DNA of 64,000 nucleotides from Streptomyces angustmyceticus (GTDB lineage Bacteria > Actinomycetota > Actinomycetes > Streptomycetales > Streptomycetaceae). The position numbers were made by a program, and so were the translations under genes. Positions 30,948-40,756 of the stretch are shown here, piece by piece; within the stretch, counting starts at the first letter, position 1; each line of letters opens with the position of its first letter. The stretch lies in assembly GCF_019933235.1 (NCBI RefSeq), contig NZ_CP082945.1:4439501-4503500 (forward strand), read 5' to 3'. The notes under the pieces were generated by a model. The model saw nothing but the letters and a program-made list of their open reading frames with translations, made no database searches and was not told the DNA's origin.

Positions 30948-31840
30948 GCGCCACCGAGCCGAACCAAGACGTGCAGCTGGGGATGCCCGCGCTCCCCGCC
31001 CCCGACTACCCGGTGGACGTACGGGCCCGGCTGGAGGCGGACGCCAAGGAGGTGATCGCCCGCTACCCCGGCGCGCGCTCGGCGCTGCTGCCGCTGCTGC
31101 ACCTCGTCCAGGCCGAGGAAGGGCACGTCACCCGCACCGGCATCCGCTTCTGCGCCGAGATGCTGGACCTCACCACCGCCGAGGTCACCGCGGTCTCGAC
31201 CTTCTACTCCATGTACCGCCGCAAGGCGAGCGGTGACTTTCAGGTCGGGGTCTGCACCAACACGCTGTGCGCGGTGATGGGCGGCGACGCCATCTTCGAG
31301 GACCTCAAGGAGCACCTCGGCGTCGGCAACGGCGAGACCACCGAGGACGGCGCCGTCACCCTCGAACACATCGAGTGCAACGCGGCCTGCGACTTCGCCC
31401 CGGTCGTGATGGTCAACTGGGAGTTCTTCGACAACCAGACGCCGCAGTCCGCCCGGCAGCTCGTCGACGACCTGCGGGCCGGCCGGGCCGTGCGGCCCAC
31501 CCGGGGCGCGCCGCTGTGCACCTTCAAGGAGACGGCGCGGATGCTCGCCGGCTTCCCGGACGAGCGGCCGGGCGCCGTCGAGGCCACCGGCGGCGCCGGC
31601 CCCGCCTCGCTGACCGGCCTGCGGCTCGCCAAGGGCGAGGCCGCCCCCGGCCGCGGCGCCGACCACGTCATCGCGCCGCGCACGGCCGAGACCACCGACG
31701 CGGCCGGCGGCGAACCCCCGTCCGGCCACCCCGCCGAGGAGCCGCCCGCCGGGCACCCCAGCTCCCACGACGCACCGCAGCAGACCTCGGCGTCCGATGA
31801 CCAGCACCCGGCCGGACCCGCAGCAGAGGAGGGGGAGTGA
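30944..31840 (+). CDS. nuoE: NADH-quinone oxidoreductase subunit E
   Basis: 298-residue 24-kDa-type subunit of the NADH-oxidising module with a thioredoxin-like [2Fe-2S] cluster; ligands Cys104, Cys109, Cys145 and Cys149 (CTNTLC and CNAAC) are intact. E. coli NuoE is 166 aa. Here about 90 residues from 210 onward form a Pro/Ala/Gly/Glu-rich tail predicted to be disordered, a noticeable extension. GTG 30944 overlaps nuoD by 4 bp. Confidence 0.95.
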   Translation: MSATEPNQDVQLGMPALPAPDYPVDVRARLEADAKEVIARYPGARSALLPLLHLVQAEEGHVTRTGIRFCAEMLDLTTAEVTAVSTFYSMYRRKASGDFQVGVCTNTLCAVMGGDAIFEDLKEHLGVGNGETTEDGAVTLEHIECNAACDFAPVVMVNWEFFDNQTPQSARQLVDDLRAGRAVRPTRGAPLCTFKETARMLAGFPDERPGAVEATGGAGPASLTGLRLAKGEAAPGRGADHVIAPRTAETTDAAGGEPPSGHPAEEPPAGHPSSHDAPQQTSASDDQHPAGPAAEEGE

Positions 31841-33222
31841 TGACAGTGGCAGCCGAACACGGGGGCGCCTCCCGGCCGGAGGCCGGCGGGGAGACCAACC
31901 CCGAGAAGCTCCTGACGCCCGTCCTGTCCGCCTTCTGGGACCAGCCCGAATCCTGGACGCTGGAGACCTACCGCCGGCACGAGGGCTACGAGGGCCTGCG
32001 CAAGGCGCTCGCCATGCCCCCGGACGACGTCATCGCGTACATCAAGGACTCCGGGCTGCGCGGCCGCGGCGGCGCCGGCTTCCCGACCGGGATGAAGTGG
32101 CAGTTCATCCCGCAGGGCGACGGCAAACCGCACTACCTCGTCGTCAACGCCGACGAGTCCGAGCCCGGGACCTGCAAGGACATCCCCCTCCTCTTCGCCA
32201 ACCCGCACTCCCTCATCGAGGGGATCGTGATCGCCTGCCACGCGATCCGCTCGCGCCACGCCTTCATCTATCTGCGCGGCGAGGTCGTGCCCGTCCTGCG
32301 GCGGCTGCACGAGGCCGTGCGCGAGGCCTACGCGGCGGGCTTCCTCGGCAGGAACATCCTCGGCTCGGGGCTCGACCTGGACGTGATCGTGCACGCGGGC
32401 GCCGGGGCGTACATCTGCGGTGAGGAGACCGCGCTGCTGGACTCGCTGGAGGGGCGCCGCGGACAGCCCCGGCTGCGTCCCCCCTTCCCCGCGGTGGCGG
32501 GCCTGTACGCCTGCCCCACCGTGGTGAACAACGTCGAGTCCATCGCCTCGGTTCCCGCCATCATGAACCGCGGCAAGGACTGGTTCCGGTCCATGGGCAG
32601 CGAGAAGTCCCCGGGCTTCACCCTCTACTCGCTCAGCGGGCATGTCGCGGGCCCCGGCCAGTACGAGGCCCCGCTGGGCGTCACCCTGCGCCAGCTGCTG
32701 GACATGAGCGGCGGGATGCGCCGCGGCCACCGGCTGAAGTTCTGGACGCCGGGCGGCTCCTCGACGCCGATGTTCACCGACGAGCACCTCGACGTCCCCC
32801 TCGACTACGAGGGCGTCGGCGCGGTCGGATCGATGCTCGGCACCAAGGCGCTGCAGTGCTTCGACGAGACCACCTGCGTGGTGCGGGCGGTCACCCGCTG
32901 GACCGAGTTCTACGCGCACGAGTCCTGCGGCAAGTGCACGCCCTGCCGCGAAGGCACGTACTGGCTGGTGCAGTTGCTGCGCGACATCGAGGCCGGCAAG
33001 GGCCGTATGGACGACCTCGACAAGCTGAACGACATCGCCGACAACATCAACGGCAAGTCGTTCTGCGCCCTCGGCGACGGCGCCGCCTCGCCGATCTTCT
33101 CCTCGCTGAAGTACTTCCGCGAGGAGTACGAGCAGCACATCACCGGCAAGGGCTGCCCCTTCGACCCGGCCAAGTCGACCCTCTGGGCCGACAACGACGC
33201 TCACCTGGGGGTGAACGCATGA
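31840..33222 (+). CDS. nuoF: NADH-quinone oxidoreductase subunit F
   Basis: 460-residue 51-kDa-type subunit that oxidises NADH. The glycine-rich GRGGAGFPTGMKW binds NADH/FMN, CGEETALLDSLEG follows, and the N3 [4Fe-4S] ligands sit in ESCGKCTPCREGTYW with a later Cys in KSFCALGD. Complex I in this strain therefore has its full NADH module. ATG 31840 is chosen with GAGGAGG about 7 nt upstream; GTG 31837, which overlaps the nuoE stop, is the alternative. Confidence 0.96.
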   Translation: MTVAAEHGGASRPEAGGETNPEKLLTPVLSAFWDQPESWTLETYRRHEGYEGLRKALAMPPDDVIAYIKDSGLRGRGGAGFPTGMKWQFIPQGDGKPHYLVVNADESEPGTCKDIPLLFANPHSLIEGIVIACHAIRSRHAFIYLRGEVVPVLRRLHEAVREAYAAGFLGRNILGSGLDLDVIVHAGAGAYICGEETALLDSLEGRRGQPRLRPPFPAVAGLYACPTVVNNVESIASVPAIMNRGKDWFRSMGSEKSPGFTLYSLSGHVAGPGQYEAPLGVTLRQLLDMSGGMRRGHRLKFWTPGGSSTPMFTDEHLDVPLDYEGVGAVGSMLGTKALQCFDETTCVVRAVTRWTEFYAHESCGKCTPCREGTYWLVQLLRDIEAGKGRMDDLDKLNDIADNINGKSFCALGDGAASPIFSSLKYFREEYEQHITGKGCPFDPAKSTLWADNDAHLGVNA

Positions 33223-35726
33223 CCGTCACCACAAGCGCTCCCTCGGGGGGCGGCGAGGCGGCGATCCCGCCGGAGGACCTCGTCACCCTGACGATCGACG
33301 GCATCGAGATCTCCGTCCCCAAGGGGACGCTGGTCATCCGTGCCGCCGAACTCCTCGGCATCGAGATCCCGCGCTTCTGCGACCACCCGCTGCTGGACCC
33401 GGCGGGCGCCTGCCGGCAGTGCATCGTCGAGGTCGAGGGCCAGCGCAAGCCGATGGCCTCCTGCACCATCACCTGCACCGACGGCATGGTCGTCAAGTCG
33501 CAGCTCACCTCGCCGGTGGCCGAGAAGGCGCAGCGCGGCGTGATGGAGCTGCTGCTGATCAACCACCCGCTGGACTGCCCGGTCTGCGACAAGGGCGGCG
33601 AGTGCCCGCTGCAGAACCAGGCGATGCAGGTCGGCGACCCGGAGTCGCGCTTCGAGGGCAAGAAGCGCACCTTCGCCAAGCCGGTGCCGATCTCCACCCA
33701 GGTGCTGCTGGACCGCGAGCGGTGCGTGCTGTGCGCGCGCTGCACCCGCTTCAGCAACCAGATCGCCGGCGACCCGATGATCGAGCTGCTCGAGCGCGGC
33801 GCCCTCCAGCAGGTCGGCACCGGCGAGGGCGACCCCTTCGAGTCGTACTTCTCCGGCAACACCATCCAGATCTGCCCGGTCGGCGCGCTCACCTCCGCCG
33901 CGTACCGCTTCCGCTCCCGCCCCTTCGACCTGGTCTCCTCGCCGTCGGTGTGCGAGCACTGCGCGGGCGGCTGCGCGACGCGCACCGACCACCGGCGCGG
34001 CAAGGTCATGCGGCGGCTGGCGGCCAACGACCCCGAGGTCAACGAGGAGTGGATCTGCGACAAGGGGCGGTTCGCCTTCCGCTACGCGCAGCAGCGCGAC
34101 CGGCTGGAGCAGCCCCTCGTGCGCGACCCGGAGTCCGGTGAGCTGGAGCCGGCGAGCTGGCCCGAGGCCCTGGCGGCCGCGGCCCGCGGGCTGTCCGCCG
34201 CCCGGGGACGCACCGGCGTCCTCACCGGCGGCCGGCTGACCGTCGAGGACGCCTACGCCTACGCCAAGTTCGCCCGGATCGCGCTGGACACCAACGACAT
34301 CGACTTCCGGGCGCGGGTGCACAGCGCCGAGGAGGCCGACTTCCTGGCGTCCCGGGTCGCCGGCCGCGGCCGCGATCTGGACGGCACCGGAGTCACGTAC
34401 ACCGCGCTGGAGCAGGCACCGGCCGTCCTGCTGGCCGGGATCGAGGCCGAGGAGGAGGCGCCCGGCGTCTTCCTGCGGCTGCGCAAGGCGCACCGCAGGA
34501 GCGGCCAGCGCACCTTCGGGCTGGCCGGTCACGCCTCGCGCGGACTGATCAAGGCCGGCGGCACGCTGCTGCCGGCCGCGCCCGGCACCGAGACCGAATG
34601 GCTGGACGCGCTCGCGGGCGGCGTCGGCCTGGACGGTGAGGGGCAGGCCGCGGCCGAGGCGCTGCGGGCCGAGGGCGCGGTGATCGTCGTCGGCGAGCGG
34701 CTGGCGGCGGTGCCCGGGGCCCTGACCTCCGCCGTGCGCGCCGCCCGTGCCACCGGCGCCCGGCTGGTGTGGATCCCGCGCCGGGCGGGCGAACGCGGCG
34801 CCCTCGAAGCGGGCGCCCTGCCCGGCCTGCTGCCCGGCGGCCGGCCGGCCACCGACCCGCGGGCCCGCGACGAGGTCGCGGCCGCCTGGGGCGTGGCCGC
34901 GCTGCCGCAGCGGCACGGCCGGGACACCGGCCAGATCATCGAGGCCGCGGCGACCGGCGAGCTCGGCGCCCTGCTGGTGGCGGGCGTCGAGGTGGCCGAC
35001 CTGCCGGACCCGGCCCGTGCGCTGGCCGCCCTGGACGAGGTCGGCTTCCTGGTCAGCCTGGAGCTGCGGCCCTCGCAGGTCACCGAGCGGGCGGACGTGG
35101 TGCTGCCGGTGGCGGCCGTGGTGGAGAAGGCCGGCACCTTCCTCAACTGGGAGGGCCGGGCGCGGCTGTTCGAGGCCGCGCTCAAACCGGACCAGATGAC
35201 CCGCCGGCACCTGCTGCCGGACTCCCGGGTGCTGCACATGCTCGCCGACGCCCTCGACGTCCATCTGGCGCTGCCGGACATCGGCGCCGTACGCCGCGAA
35301 CTGGACCGGCTCGGCGGCTGGGACGGCCCCCGCGCGGGCGAGCCCCTGGAGACCGGGCGCCCGCTGCCCCGCCCCGAACCGGGCGAGGCCGTGCTCGCCG
35401 GACACCGGCTCCTGCTGGACCAGGGTCTGCTCCAGGAGGGCGACGAGGCGCTGGCCGGCACCCGGCACGCCGCCCTCGCCCGGCTGTCGCGGACCACCGC
35501 GCAGGAGACCGGGGTCGAGGACGGCGACCTGCTGGCGGTCACCGGACCGGCCGGCGCGGTCCGCCTGCCGCTGCGGGTCACGCCGATGCCCGACCGGGTG
35601 GTGTGGCTGCCGCTCAACTCCACGGGCGGCGGAGTCGCCGCCGACACCGGGGCGCGACCCGGTGACCTGGTGAAGATCTCCGCCGTCCCGGGCACGCCGG
35701 AGCCGGCCGAGGAGGTGGACGCATGA
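33219..35726 (+). CDS. nuoG: NADH-quinone oxidoreductase subunit G
   Basis: 835-residue 75-kDa-type subunit with a chain of iron-sulfur clusters. In order: the N-terminal [2Fe-2S] domain (FCDHPLLDPAGACRQC and later Cys), the HPLDCPVCDKGGECPLQ segment, RCVLCARCTRF, an extra CEHCAGGCAT cluster motif, then a molybdopterin-oxidoreductase-like domain (about residues 270-835) without obvious cofactor-ligating residue. The distal half is Ala/Gly-rich and typical of actinomycete NuoG. ATG 33219 overlaps nuoF by 4 bp. Confidence 0.96.
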   Translation: MTVTTSAPSGGGEAAIPPEDLVTLTIDGIEISVPKGTLVIRAAELLGIEIPRFCDHPLLDPAGACRQCIVEVEGQRKPMASCTITCTDGMVVKSQLTSPVAEKAQRGVMELLLINHPLDCPVCDKGGECPLQNQAMQVGDPESRFEGKKRTFAKPVPISTQVLLDRERCVLCARCTRFSNQIAGDPMIELLERGALQQVGTGEGDPFESYFSGNTIQICPVGALTSAAYRFRSRPFDLVSSPSVCEHCAGGCATRTDHRRGKVMRRLAANDPEVNEEWICDKGRFAFRYAQQRDRLEQPLVRDPESGELEPASWPEALAAAARGLSAARGRTGVLTGGRLTVEDAYAYAKFARIALDTNDIDFRARVHSAEEADFLASRVAGRGRDLDGTGVTYTALEQAPAVLLAGIEAEEEAPGVFLRLRKAHRRSGQRTFGLAGHASRGLIKAGGTLLPAAPGTETEWLDALAGGVGLDGEGQAAAEALRAEGAVIVVGERLAAVPGALTSAVRAARATGARLVWIPRRAGERGALEAGALPGLLPGGRPATDPRARDEVAAAWGVAALPQRHGRDTGQIIEAAATGELGALLVAGVEVADLPDPARALAALDEVGFLVSLELRPSQVTERADVVLPVAAVVEKAGTFLNWEGRARLFEAALKPDQMTRRHLLPDSRVLHMLADALDVHLALPDIGAVRRELDRLGGWDGPRAGEPLETGRPLPRPEPGEAVLAGHRLLLDQGLLQEGDEALAGTRHAALARLSRTTAQETGVEDGDLLAVTGPAGAVRLPLRVTPMPDRVVWLPLNSTGGGVAADTGARPGDLVKISAVPGTPEPAEEVDA

Positions 35727-37111
35727 TGCAGCTCTCCCAACTCGCTGCCGCCGGCGGTGCGCTGGCGCAGGAGGACCTGTCGATGTTCGGCCGCGACCCG
35801 TGGTGGCTGGTCGTCATCAAGGCGGTCTTCTGCTTCGCGTTCCTGATGCTGACGGTGCTGTTCTCCATCGTCTGGGAGCGCAAGGTCGTCGCCTGGATGC
35901 AGCTGCGCATCGGCCCCAACCGGCACGGCCCCTGGGGGATGCTGCAGTCCCTCGCCGACGGCATCAAGCTGATGCTGAAGGAGGACCTGGTCGTCAAGCG
36001 GGCCGACAAGGTGGTCTACGTCCTCGCGCCGGTCGTCGCCGCCATCCCGGCCTTCATGGCGATCGCGGTGATCCCCTTCGGGCCGGCCGGCAACGAGATC
36101 TCGATCTTCGGGGTCCGCACCCCGATGCAGCTCACCGACCTGCCGATCGGCATCCTCTACATCCTGGCCACGGCCTCCGTCGGCATCTACGGGATCGTGC
36201 TGGCGGGCTGGTCGTCCGGCTCCACCTATCCGCTGCTCGGCGGGCTGCGCTCGTGCGCGCAGATGATCTCGTACGAGATCGCGATGGGCATGTCGTTCGC
36301 GGCGGTGTTCCTCTACTCCGGGTCGATGTCGACGTCGACCATCGTGGAGTCGCAGCAGAACAGGTGGTACGTCCTGCTGCTGCCGGTGTCCTTCATCATC
36401 TACATCGTCGCGATGGTGGGCGAGACCAACCGGGCGCCGTTCGACATGCCGGAGTCCGAGGGCGACCTCGTCGGCGGCTTCAACACCGAGTACTCGTCCA
36501 TCAAGTTCGCGATGTTCATGCTCGCCGAGTACATCAACATGGTCACCGTCTCGGCGGTCGCGATCACGCTCTTCCTGGGCGGGTGGAAGGCGCCCTGGCC
36601 GGTCTCCACGTTCTGGGCGGGCGCGAACCACGGCTGGTGGCCGCTGCTCTGGTTCACGATCAAGGTGCAGCTGCTGCTGTTCTTCTTCATCTGGCTGCGC
36701 GGCACCCTGCCCCGGGTGCGCTACGACCAGTTCATGAAGCTGGGCTGGAAGGTCCTCATCCCGGTCTCGCTGGTCTGGCTGATGCTGGTCGCCACCGTCC
36801 GGGCGCTGAAGAACGAGGGCTACGACTTCTCGCAGATCGTGCTCTACGTCGCCGGCGGCGCCGTCGCGCTGCTGCTGGTCTCCCTCCTCGTGGACTTCTT
36901 CCGGCGCGGCGAGCGGGAGGAGGAGACGGACGGCGACGGGGCCTTCGACCCGATGGCCGGCGGCTTCCCCGTGCCGCCGCTGCCCGGACAGAACCTGCCA
37001 CCGGTGCCGCGGCGCCGGCCGCGCCGGGAGCGCGAGCTGATTGTCAGTGGCGGGGCGGACACTGTCGGTGACGGAATCGGAAACGACGGAAAGGGGGGCG
37101 ACGGTGCCTGA
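35723..37111 (+). CDS. nuoH: NADH-quinone oxidoreductase subunit H
   Basis: 462-residue membrane subunit with eight or nine helices that joins the peripheral and membrane arms and lines the quinone tunnel. ERKVVAWMQLRIGPNRHGPWG and ETNRAPFDMPESEGDLVGGFN are diagnostic. E. coli NuoH is about 325 aa; the extra 90-100 residues are a C-terminal hydrophilic Arg/Pro/Glu-rich tail. ATG 35723 overlaps nuoG by 4 bp, and the end overlaps nuoI by 8 bp. Confidence 0.96.
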   Translation: MMQLSQLAAAGGALAQEDLSMFGRDPWWLVVIKAVFCFAFLMLTVLFSIVWERKVVAWMQLRIGPNRHGPWGMLQSLADGIKLMLKEDLVVKRADKVVYVLAPVVAAIPAFMAIAVIPFGPAGNEISIFGVRTPMQLTDLPIGILYILATASVGIYGIVLAGWSSGSTYPLLGGLRSCAQMISYEIAMGMSFAAVFLYSGSMSTSTIVESQQNRWYVLLLPVSFIIYIVAMVGETNRAPFDMPESEGDLVGGFNTEYSSIKFAMFMLAEYINMVTVSAVAITLFLGGWKAPWPVSTFWAGANHGWWPLLWFTIKVQLLLFFFIWLRGTLPRVRYDQFMKLGWKVLIPVSLVWLMLVATVRALKNEGYDFSQIVLYVAGGAVALLLVSLLVDFFRRGEREEETDGDGAFDPMAGGFPVPPLPGQNLPPVPRRRPRRERELIVSGGADTVGDGIGNDGKGGDGA

Positions 37112-37694
37112 GTTCCAGAACCCCGTGGCCGGCTTCGGCGTGACCTTCAAGGCCATGTTCAAGAAGCGGCTGACCGAGCAGTACCCGGAGGAGAAGAAGC
37201 CGACGGCGCCGCGTTTCCACGGCCGCCACCAGCTCAACCGCCATCCGGACGGGCTGGAGAAGTGCATCGGCTGCGAGCTGTGCGCCTGGGCCTGCCCGGC
37301 GGACGCGATCTATGTCGAGGGCGCGGACAACACCCCCGAGGAGCGCTACTCCCCCGGGGAGCGCTACGGCCGCGTCTACCAGATCAACTATCTGCGCTGC
37401 ATCCTGTGCGGCCTGTGCGTGGAGGCGTGCCCCACCCGCGCGCTGACGATGACCAACGAGTACGAACTCGCCGACCGGTCCCGCGAATCGCTCATCTACA
37501 CCAAGGAGGAGCTGCTCGCGGGCCTGTCGGAGACGATGGTCGACTCGCCGCACGCGATCTACCCCGGCATGACGGAGAAGGACTACTACCAGGGCCTGGT
37601 GACCGAGGCCGCTCCGGGGACCGTCCGTCAGGTCGCGGTCTCCAAGGGCGAGAAGGCCGACGGGACCGCCCCGGAGAAGGGGGCGCACGCATGA
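37104..37694 (+). CDS. nuoI: NADH-quinone oxidoreductase subunit I
   Basis: 196-residue TYKY-type subunit with two [4Fe-4S] ferredoxin motifs, CIGCELCAWACP and CILCGLCVEACP, that carry electrons from NuoG to NuoB. GTG 37104 is chosen because GGGGGG lies just before it and MPEFQNPVAGFGVTF is the normal beginning; starts at 37041 or 37068 would extend it by 21 or 12 residues inside nuoH. It overlaps nuoH by 8 bp and nuoJ by 4 bp. Confidence 0.96.
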   Translation: MPEFQNPVAGFGVTFKAMFKKRLTEQYPEEKKPTAPRFHGRHQLNRHPDGLEKCIGCELCAWACPADAIYVEGADNTPEERYSPGERYGRVYQINYLRCILCGLCVEACPTRALTMTNEYELADRSRESLIYTKEELLAGLSETMVDSPHAIYPGMTEKDYYQGLVTEAAPGTVRQVAVSKGEKADGTAPEKGAHA

Positions 37695-38560
37695 CCGGCC
37701 TCGCCGCCGCGGCCTCCACGACCTCCACCGGAGAGGCCGTGCAGTTCTGGATCCTGGGCATCGTCGCCGTCAGCGGCGCGCTGTGCACGATCCTGATGAA
37801 GCGGGCCGTGCACAGCGCCCTCTCGCTCGCCGGGACCATGATCGTCCTGGCGGTCTTCTACCTGGCCAACGGCGCGTACTTCCTCGGCGTCGTCCAGATC
37901 GTCGTCTACACGGGCGCGATCATGATGCTCTTCCTGTTCGTCGTGATGCTGGTGGGCGTCACCGCGGCGGACTCCCTCAAGGAGACACTCAAGGGCCAGC
38001 GCTGGCTCGCCGCCGGGCTGGGCCTCGGCTTCGGCGTCCTGCTGATCGCCGGCATCGGCAACGCCTCGCTCAAGGAGTTCGACGGCCTGGGCGAGGCCAA
38101 CGCCGGCGGCAACGTGCAGGGCCTGGCCGCGCTCATCTTCACCAAGTACGTCTTCGCCTTCGAGATCACCGGCGCCCTGCTGATCACGGCGGCCGTCGGC
38201 GCGATGGTGCTTACCCACCGGGAGCGCACCGAGCGCGCCAAGTCCCAGCGCGAGCAGTCCGAGGCCCGCGTCCGCGAGGGCAAGCAGGTGCCGCCGCTGC
38301 CCGCCCCGGGCGTCTACGCCCGGCACAACGCCGTCGACATCCCGGGCCTGCTGCCCGATGGCACCACGTCCGACCTCAGCGTCAGCCCGACGCTGCGGGA
38401 GCGCGGCCAGGTCCGCGACGTCTCCGGCGAGTCGCTCGCCGAGCTGAAGGCGCTGGAGGAGCGCTCCGAGAACTGGCTGGGCCGGGGTTCCGACGAGCCC
38501 CGGCCCTCGTCGTCCGGGGGCGTGGCGCCGAAGGAGCACAAGGAGGGGGCCAAGAAATGA
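37691..38560 (+). CDS. nuoJ: NADH-quinone oxidoreductase subunit J
   Basis: 289-residue membrane subunit. Five hydrophobic helices occupy about residues 15-170; the third contains the conserved VQIVVYTGAIMMLFLFVVML. The remaining 110 residues are hydrophilic and Glu/Arg/Ser-rich, an extension compared with E. coli NuoJ (184 aa) but common in actinomycetes. ATG 37691 overlaps nuoI by 4 bp. Confidence 0.95.
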   Translation: MTGLAAAASTTSTGEAVQFWILGIVAVSGALCTILMKRAVHSALSLAGTMIVLAVFYLANGAYFLGVVQIVVYTGAIMMLFLFVVMLVGVTAADSLKETLKGQRWLAAGLGLGFGVLLIAGIGNASLKEFDGLGEANAGGNVQGLAALIFTKYVFAFEITGALLITAAVGAMVLTHRERTERAKSQREQSEARVREGKQVPPLPAPGVYARHNAVDIPGLLPDGTTSDLSVSPTLRERGQVRDVSGESLAELKALEERSENWLGRGSDEPRPSSSGGVAPKEHKEGAKK

Positions 38561-38856
38561 ACCCGGTCTACTACCTCTATCTCGCCGCCCTGTTGTTCAC
38601 CATCGGCGCGGCCGGGGTGCTGATCAGGCGGAACGCCATCGTGGTGTTCATGTGCATCGAGCTGATGCTCAACGCCTGCAATCTCGCCTTCGTCACCTTC
38701 TCGCGGATGCACGGGAATCTGGACGGCCAGATCATCGCCTTCTTCACGATGGTCGTCGCCGCGGCCGAGGTCGTGGTGGGCCTGGCGATCATCGTGTCGA
38801 TCTTCCGCACCCGTCATACGGCCTCGGTCGACGACGCCAGCCTGATGAAGCTGTAA
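38557..38856 (+). CDS. nuoK: NADH-quinone oxidoreductase subunit K
   Basis: 99-residue three-helix membrane subunit related to MrpC antiporter subunits. The conserved glutamates lie in FMCIELMLNACNLAF and VVAAAEVVVGLAI and form part of the proton path. Normal family length. ATG 38557 overlaps nuoJ by 4 bp, with AGGAGGGGG upstream. Confidence 0.97.
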   Translation: MNPVYYLYLAALLFTIGAAGVLIRRNAIVVFMCIELMLNACNLAFVTFSRMHGNLDGQIIAFFTMVVAAAEVVVGLAIIVSIFRTRHTASVDDASLMKL

Positions 38857-38869
38857 GGGGTCGCACAAA

Positions 38870-40753
38870 GTGGAGAACTTGATCGCGCTGCTCGTCGCGG
38901 CACCGCTGGTCGGTGCGGCCCTGCTGCTGTGCGGCGGCACCCGACTCGACCGCACCGGCCACCTGATCGGCACGCTGTTCTCGGTGGCGTCGTTCGCCGT
39001 CGGGGTGGCGCTCTTCGCCGACATGCTCGGCCGGGGCGCCGAGGACCGTGCCCTGCACCAGCACCTGTTCACCTGGATTCCGGTCGGCGGCTTCCACGCC
39101 GACATCGCCTTCCAGCTCGACCAGCTGTCGATGACCTTCGTCCTGCTGATCACCGGTGTCGGATCGCTGATCCACATCTACTCGATCGGTTATATGGAGC
39201 ACGACGAGCGGCGCCGCCGCTTCTTCGGCTACCTCAACCTCTTCCTCGCGGCGATGCTGCTGCTCGTCCTCGCCGACAACTACCTCCTGCTGTACGTCGG
39301 CTGGGAGGGCGTCGGCCTCGCCTCGTACCTCCTCATCGGCTTCTGGCAGCACAAGCCGAGCGCGGCCACCGCCGCCAAGAAGGCGTTCCTGGTCAACCGG
39401 GTCGGCGACATGGGCCTGTCCATCGCGATCATGCTGATGTTCACGACGTTCGGGACCTTCGCCTTCGGCCCGGTGCTCGCCGCCACCGGCGACACCTCCG
39501 AGGGCAGGCTGACCGCCATCGGGCTGATGCTGCTGCTGGCCGCCTGCGGCAAGTCGGCGCAGGTGCCGCTGCAGTCCTGGCTCGGCGACGCGATGGAGGG
39601 CCCGACCCCGGTCTCGGCCCTGATCCACGCCGCCACGATGGTCACCGCCGGCGTGTATCTGATCACCCGCTCCGGGGCGATCTTCAACGCCGCGCCGACC
39701 GCCCAGCTGGCGGTCGTCGTGGTCGGCGCGGTCACCCTGCTCTTCGGTGCGATCGTCGGTTGCGCCAAGGACGACATCAAGAAGGCGCTGGCCGGCTCGA
39801 CGATGTCGCAGATCGGCTACATGATCCTCGCGGCCGGCCTCGGCCCGATCGGCTACGCCTTCGCGATCATGCATCTGGTCACCCACGGCTTCTTCAAGGC
39901 GGGCCTCTTCCTCGGCGCCGGTTCCGTGATGCACGGCATGAACGACGAGGTGGACATGCGCCGTTACGGCGGCCTGCGCACCTACATGCCGGTCACCTTC
40001 CTCACCTTCGGCCTCGGCTATCTGGCGATCATCGGCTTCCCCGGGCTGTCCGGCTTCTTCTCCAAGGACAAGATCATCGAGGCGGCGTTCGCCAAGGGCG
40101 GCACCGAGGGCTGGATCCTCGGCGGCGCGGCCCTGCTGGGCGCGGCGATCACCGCGTTCTACATGACGCGGGTGATGCTGATGACGTTCTTCGGCGAGAA
40201 ACGCTGGAACCCCGACGAGGTCCATCCGCACGAGTCGCCGAAGGTCATGACCCTCCCGATGGTCGTGCTGGCCGTCGGATCGGTCTTCGCGGGCGGGCTG
40301 TTCAGCGTCAACGAGTCCTTCGTGAAGTGGCTGGAGCCGGTCACCTCGTTCGCACACGGCCACTCCCCGGTCAGCGCCACCACGGTCACCGCCTCGACGA
40401 TCGTGGTGCTGCTCCTGGGCGTCGGCGTCGCCTGGATGATGTACGGCCGCAAGCCCGTTCCGGCGCTGGCCCCGCGGGGCTCGCTGCTGACCCGGGCCGC
40501 CCGCCGCGACCTGCTCCAGGACGACTTCAACCACGTCGTCTTCGTGCGTGGCGGTGAACACCTCACCGACACGCTCGTCCAGGTCGACCGCTCCCTGGTC
40601 GACGGCGCGGTCAACGGCACCGCGGCCTCCATGGGCGGACTCTCCGGCCTGCTGCGCCGGCTGCAGACCGGGTTCGTCCGTTCGTACGCGGTCCAGATGC
40701 TGGGCGGGGCCGCCGTTCTCGTCGCCGCGACCCTGCTGATGAGGGGTGTCTGA
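38870..40753 (+). CDS. nuoL: NADH-quinone oxidoreductase subunit L
   Basis: 627-residue antiporter-like proton-pumping subunit with about sixteen helices and a long C-terminal lateral helix. Diagnostic stretches include LYVGWEGVGLASYLLIGFW (conserved Glu), GKSAQVPLQSWLGDAMEGPTPVSALIHAATMV (Lys and His of the proton path) and GLSGFFSKDKIIE. GTG 38870 has AGGGG 9 nt upstream and is separated from nuoK by 13 bp. Confidence 0.97.
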   Translation: MENLIALLVAAPLVGAALLLCGGTRLDRTGHLIGTLFSVASFAVGVALFADMLGRGAEDRALHQHLFTWIPVGGFHADIAFQLDQLSMTFVLLITGVGSLIHIYSIGYMEHDERRRRFFGYLNLFLAAMLLLVLADNYLLLYVGWEGVGLASYLLIGFWQHKPSAATAAKKAFLVNRVGDMGLSIAIMLMFTTFGTFAFGPVLAATGDTSEGRLTAIGLMLLLAACGKSAQVPLQSWLGDAMEGPTPVSALIHAATMVTAGVYLITRSGAIFNAAPTAQLAVVVVGAVTLLFGAIVGCAKDDIKKALAGSTMSQIGYMILAAGLGPIGYAFAIMHLVTHGFFKAGLFLGAGSVMHGMNDEVDMRRYGGLRTYMPVTFLTFGLGYLAIIGFPGLSGFFSKDKIIEAAFAKGGTEGWILGGAALLGAAITAFYMTRVMLMTFFGEKRWNPDEVHPHESPKVMTLPMVVLAVGSVFAGGLFSVNESFVKWLEPVTSFAHGHSPVSATTVTASTIVVLLLGVGVAWMMYGRKPVPALAPRGSLLTRAARRDLLQDDFNHVVFVRGGEHLTDTLVQVDRSLVDGAVNGTAASMGGLSGLLRRLQTGFVRSYAVQMLGGAAVLVAATLLMRGV

Positions 40754-40756
40754 GCC

